A stretch of 64,000 bases of DNA from Bacteroidaceae bacterium (GTDB taxonomy: Bacteria > Bacteroidota > Bacteroidia > Bacteroidales > Bacteroidaceae). The stretch covers positions 62,001 to 126,000 of the forward strand of contig CAAGGT010000306.1 in NCBI GenBank assembly GCA_900769465.1, read 5' to 3'. Below the pieces are notes generated by a model. The model made no database searches and was not told the origin of the DNA. It saw only the letters and a program-made list of their open reading frames with translations. This document shows, one piece after another, positions 62,147-64,000 of this stretch (position 1 is its first letter; every line of letters starts with the position of its first letter). Made by a program: the position numbers and the translations under genes.

Positions 62147-63907
62147 TCACTTATCCTTGATATCAACTACGATATTAAGCTCAGTCAACTGCTCGGGCTC
62201 GAGAACCGATGGAGCGTCAATCATTGTGTCGCGGCCTGAGTTGTTCTTTGGGAACGCGATGCAGTCGCGGATTGAGTCAAGGCCTGCAAAGAGGCTCACC
62301 CAACGGTCGAGACCGTATGCAAGACCACCGTGAGGGGGTGCGCCATACTTGAAGGCATCGAGCAACCAGCCGAACTGCTGCTGTGCACGCTCGGGTGTAA
62401 AGCCAAGGAGAGCGAACATCTTGTTCTGCAACTCGCTGTCATAGATACGGATTGAACCGCCACCTACCTCAACACCGTTGATAATCATATCGTAGGCGTT
62501 TGCACGCACTGCGCCCATATCGGTATCGAGCAATGGGATATCCTCGGGCTTTGGCGATGTGAACGGATGGTGCATTGCCATATAACGGCCCTCTTCCTCG
62601 CTGTACTCGAAGAGTGGGAAGTCAACCACCCACAGGCAAGAGAACTTGTTCTTGTCGCGCAAGCCAAGTTGGTTACCCACCTCAAGGCGAAGCTCGCAGA
62701 GTTGCTTACGTGTCTTCATTGTATCGTCACCGCTGAGGATGAGGATGAGGTCGCCCGGCTCGGCATTGAAGGCAGCCTTCATTGCCTGGAGTACCTCCTG
62801 TGTATAGAATTTGTCAACACTTGACTTCACTGTGCCGTCGGCCTCTACACGTGCATATACCATACCCTTTGCGCCAATCTGCGGACGGCGAACAAAGTCG
62901 GTCAAAGCATCAAGTTGCTTACGTGTGTATGTAGCGGCACCCTTGGCGCAGATACCACCGATATACTCGGCACTGTCGAACACAGGGAAACCGTGGCCTT
63001 TCATAATGTCCATAAGCTCAACGAACTTCATTTCGAAGCGTGTATCGGGCTTGTCGCAGCCGTAGTACTTCATTGCATCGTGCCAAGTCATACGTGGGAA
63101 AGCCTCGGTGAGTTCAACGCCACGGATGGTCTTGAACAGGTGTTTTGCCATACCCTCGAAGAGTGAGATTACATCCTCCTGCTCAACGAAGCTCATCTCG
63201 CAGTCTATCTGTGTGAACTCGGGCTGACGGTCGGCACGCAGGTCCTCATCGCGGAAACATTTTACAATCTGGAAATAGCGGTCGAAGCCCGACACCATCA
63301 ACAGCTGCTTGAAGAGCTGCGGGCTCTGTGGCAGAGCGTAGAATTGGCCGGGGTTCATGCGTGAGGGAACAACGAAGTCACGCGCACCCTCGGGGGTTGA
63401 TGCAATGAGCATTGGTGTCTCGACCTCGATAAAGTTCATTGAATCGAGATAACGGCGCACCTCCATTGTCATCTGGTGACGGAGTTCAAGGTTCTTGCGC
63501 ACAGCCTCGCGACGAAGGTCGAGGTAACGGTATTTCATACGGATATCGTCGCCACCGTCGGTGTTGTTCTCAATTGTGAAAGGAGGTGTTGCAGCCTCGT
63601 TGAGGATATTGAGTTCGCTGACGATGATTTCAATGTCACCGGTGGGGATATTGGCGTTCTTGCTCTGACGCTCACTTACCACACCTGTTGCCTGAATTAC
63701 ATATTCACGGCCAAGATGCGATGCCTTCTCGCATAGTTCGGCATTCACATCTTCACTGAATACAAGTTGGGTTACTCCGTAACGGTCGCGCAGGTCAACG
63801 AAAGTCATACCACCCATCTTACGCGCACGCTGCACCCAACCACTAAGTGTCACTGTACTGTTTACATCGGCCAACCGTAGTTCGCCACAAGTTTTTGTTC
63901 TGAACAT
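62147..63907 (-). CDS. aspS: Aspartyl-tRNA synthetase
   Basis: 586 residues, bacterial AspRS. The N-terminal OB anticodon-binding domain (TLSGWVQRARKMGGMTFVDLRDRYGVTQLVF) is followed by the class II core: motif 1 in RHQMTMEVRRYLDSMNFIEVETPML, motif 2 FRDEDLRADRQPEFTQIDCEMSF, motif 3 GGLAYGLDRWVSLF, and a GAD-type insertion between motifs 2 and 3. It charges tRNA-Asp. Monocistronic by layout; the promoter (TAATTTTG on the minus strand at 63953-63960) is only partly clear. Confidence 0.97.
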   Translation of the reverse strand: MFRTKTCGELRLADVNSTVTLSGWVQRARKMGGMTFVDLRDRYGVTQLVFSEDVNAELCEKASHLGREYVIQATGVVSERQSKNANIPTGDIEIIVSELNILNEAATPPFTIENNTDGGDDIRMKYRYLDLRREAVRKNLELRHQMTMEVRRYLDSMNFIEVETPMLIASTPEGARDFVVPSRMNPGQFYALPQSPQLFKQLLMVSGFDRYFQIVKCFRDEDLRADRQPEFTQIDCEMSFVEQEDVISLFEGMAKHLFKTIRGVELTEAFPRMTWHDAMKYYGCDKPDTRFEMKFVELMDIMKGHGFPVFDSAEYIGGICAKGAATYTRKQLDALTDFVRRPQIGAKGMVYARVEADGTVKSSVDKFYTQEVLQAMKAAFNAEPGDLILILSGDDTMKTRKQLCELRLEVGNQLGLRDKNKFSCLWVVDFPLFEYSEEEGRYMAMHHPFTSPKPEDIPLLDTDMGAVRANAYDMIINGVEVGGGSIRIYDSELQNKMFALLGFTPERAQQQFGWLLDAFKYGAPPHGGLAYGLDRWVSLFAGLDSIRDCIAFPKNNSGRDTMIDAPSVLEPEQLTELNIVVDIKDK

Positions 63908-64000
63908 TATTGTATGGATTATTGATTAATCTATGTTATATATAATACGGTACAAAATTACAAAAAAAAGAGGATAAATTCTCTTTTTGGGCAAGAAAAC

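Overview
The window looks like chromosomal DNA of a gut-type Bacteroidales bacterium (Bacteroides/Prevotella relatives; I do not assign a genus). The reasons are promoter elements of the Bacteroidetes type (TTG about 20 nt upstream of TAnnTTTG or a close variant), many SPII lipoproteins, a DUF4301 protein, a GH92 mannosidase, a long-tailed S16, a glutamate decarboxylase/glutaminase pair, and an enlarged amidophosphoribosyltransferase next to carB. I see no phage, integrase, transposase, rRNA or CRISPR array. One tRNA gene, tRNA-Thr(CGT), is present.

Layout. 1-4.4 kb: the 5' part of a RelA/SpoT protein with a degenerate hydrolase half, then a DUF4301 protein, a Pro-tRNA deacylase-like protein and a threonine aldolase. 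4.5-11.5 kb: a Cys-rich unknown, an M16 peptidase, and a leftward run of envelope proteins (barrel, DUF4136 lipoprotein, small lipoprotein, S41-like protein without its catalytic residues). 11.7-18.5 kb: rpsP, GH92, galE, a TlpA-like lipoprotein, patatin and Dus. 18.6-25 kb: DUF2007 membrane protein, a 108-bp tandem repeat, aminotransferase, TPR protein, gyrA. 25.3-28.5 kb: trmD, pyrD-pyrK, XRE regulator, followed by an AT-rich gene-free kilobase. 29.6-40.4 kb: M6 peptidase, two overlapping transporter genes, gadB-glsA, a lipoprotein nitroreductase, a low-GC pair of lipoproteins, PhnA. 40.5-49.5 kb: a nucleotide block (carB, amidophosphoribosyltransferase, upp, uraA) and an M20 peptidase. 49.6-60.8 kb: tRNA-Thr, trmN6, lipid kinase, then a rightward run lon-tgt-lptF-DEAD helicase-gamma carbonic anhydrase-DPP IV. 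60.8-62.1 kb has no gene but holds REP-like palindromes and a strong nested inverted repeat; aspS closes the window.

Pathways that connect: pyrimidine supply (carB, pyrD/pyrK, upp, uraA); glutamine to glutamate to GABA (glsA, gadB); tRNA modification and charging (trmD, tgt, trmN6, dus, aspS, Pro-tRNA editing); and envelope proteolysis (M16, M6, DPP IV, S41-like).

The most interesting signal is the leader of the amidophosphoribosyltransferase-carB operon. A promoter element is followed by a 34-codon leader ORF with its own Shine-Dalgarno sequence, a U-rich stretch, and 11 nt after the leader stop a perfect intrinsic terminator, all upstream of the real start codon. This has the architecture of translation-coupled attenuation, as known for E. 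coli pyrBI.
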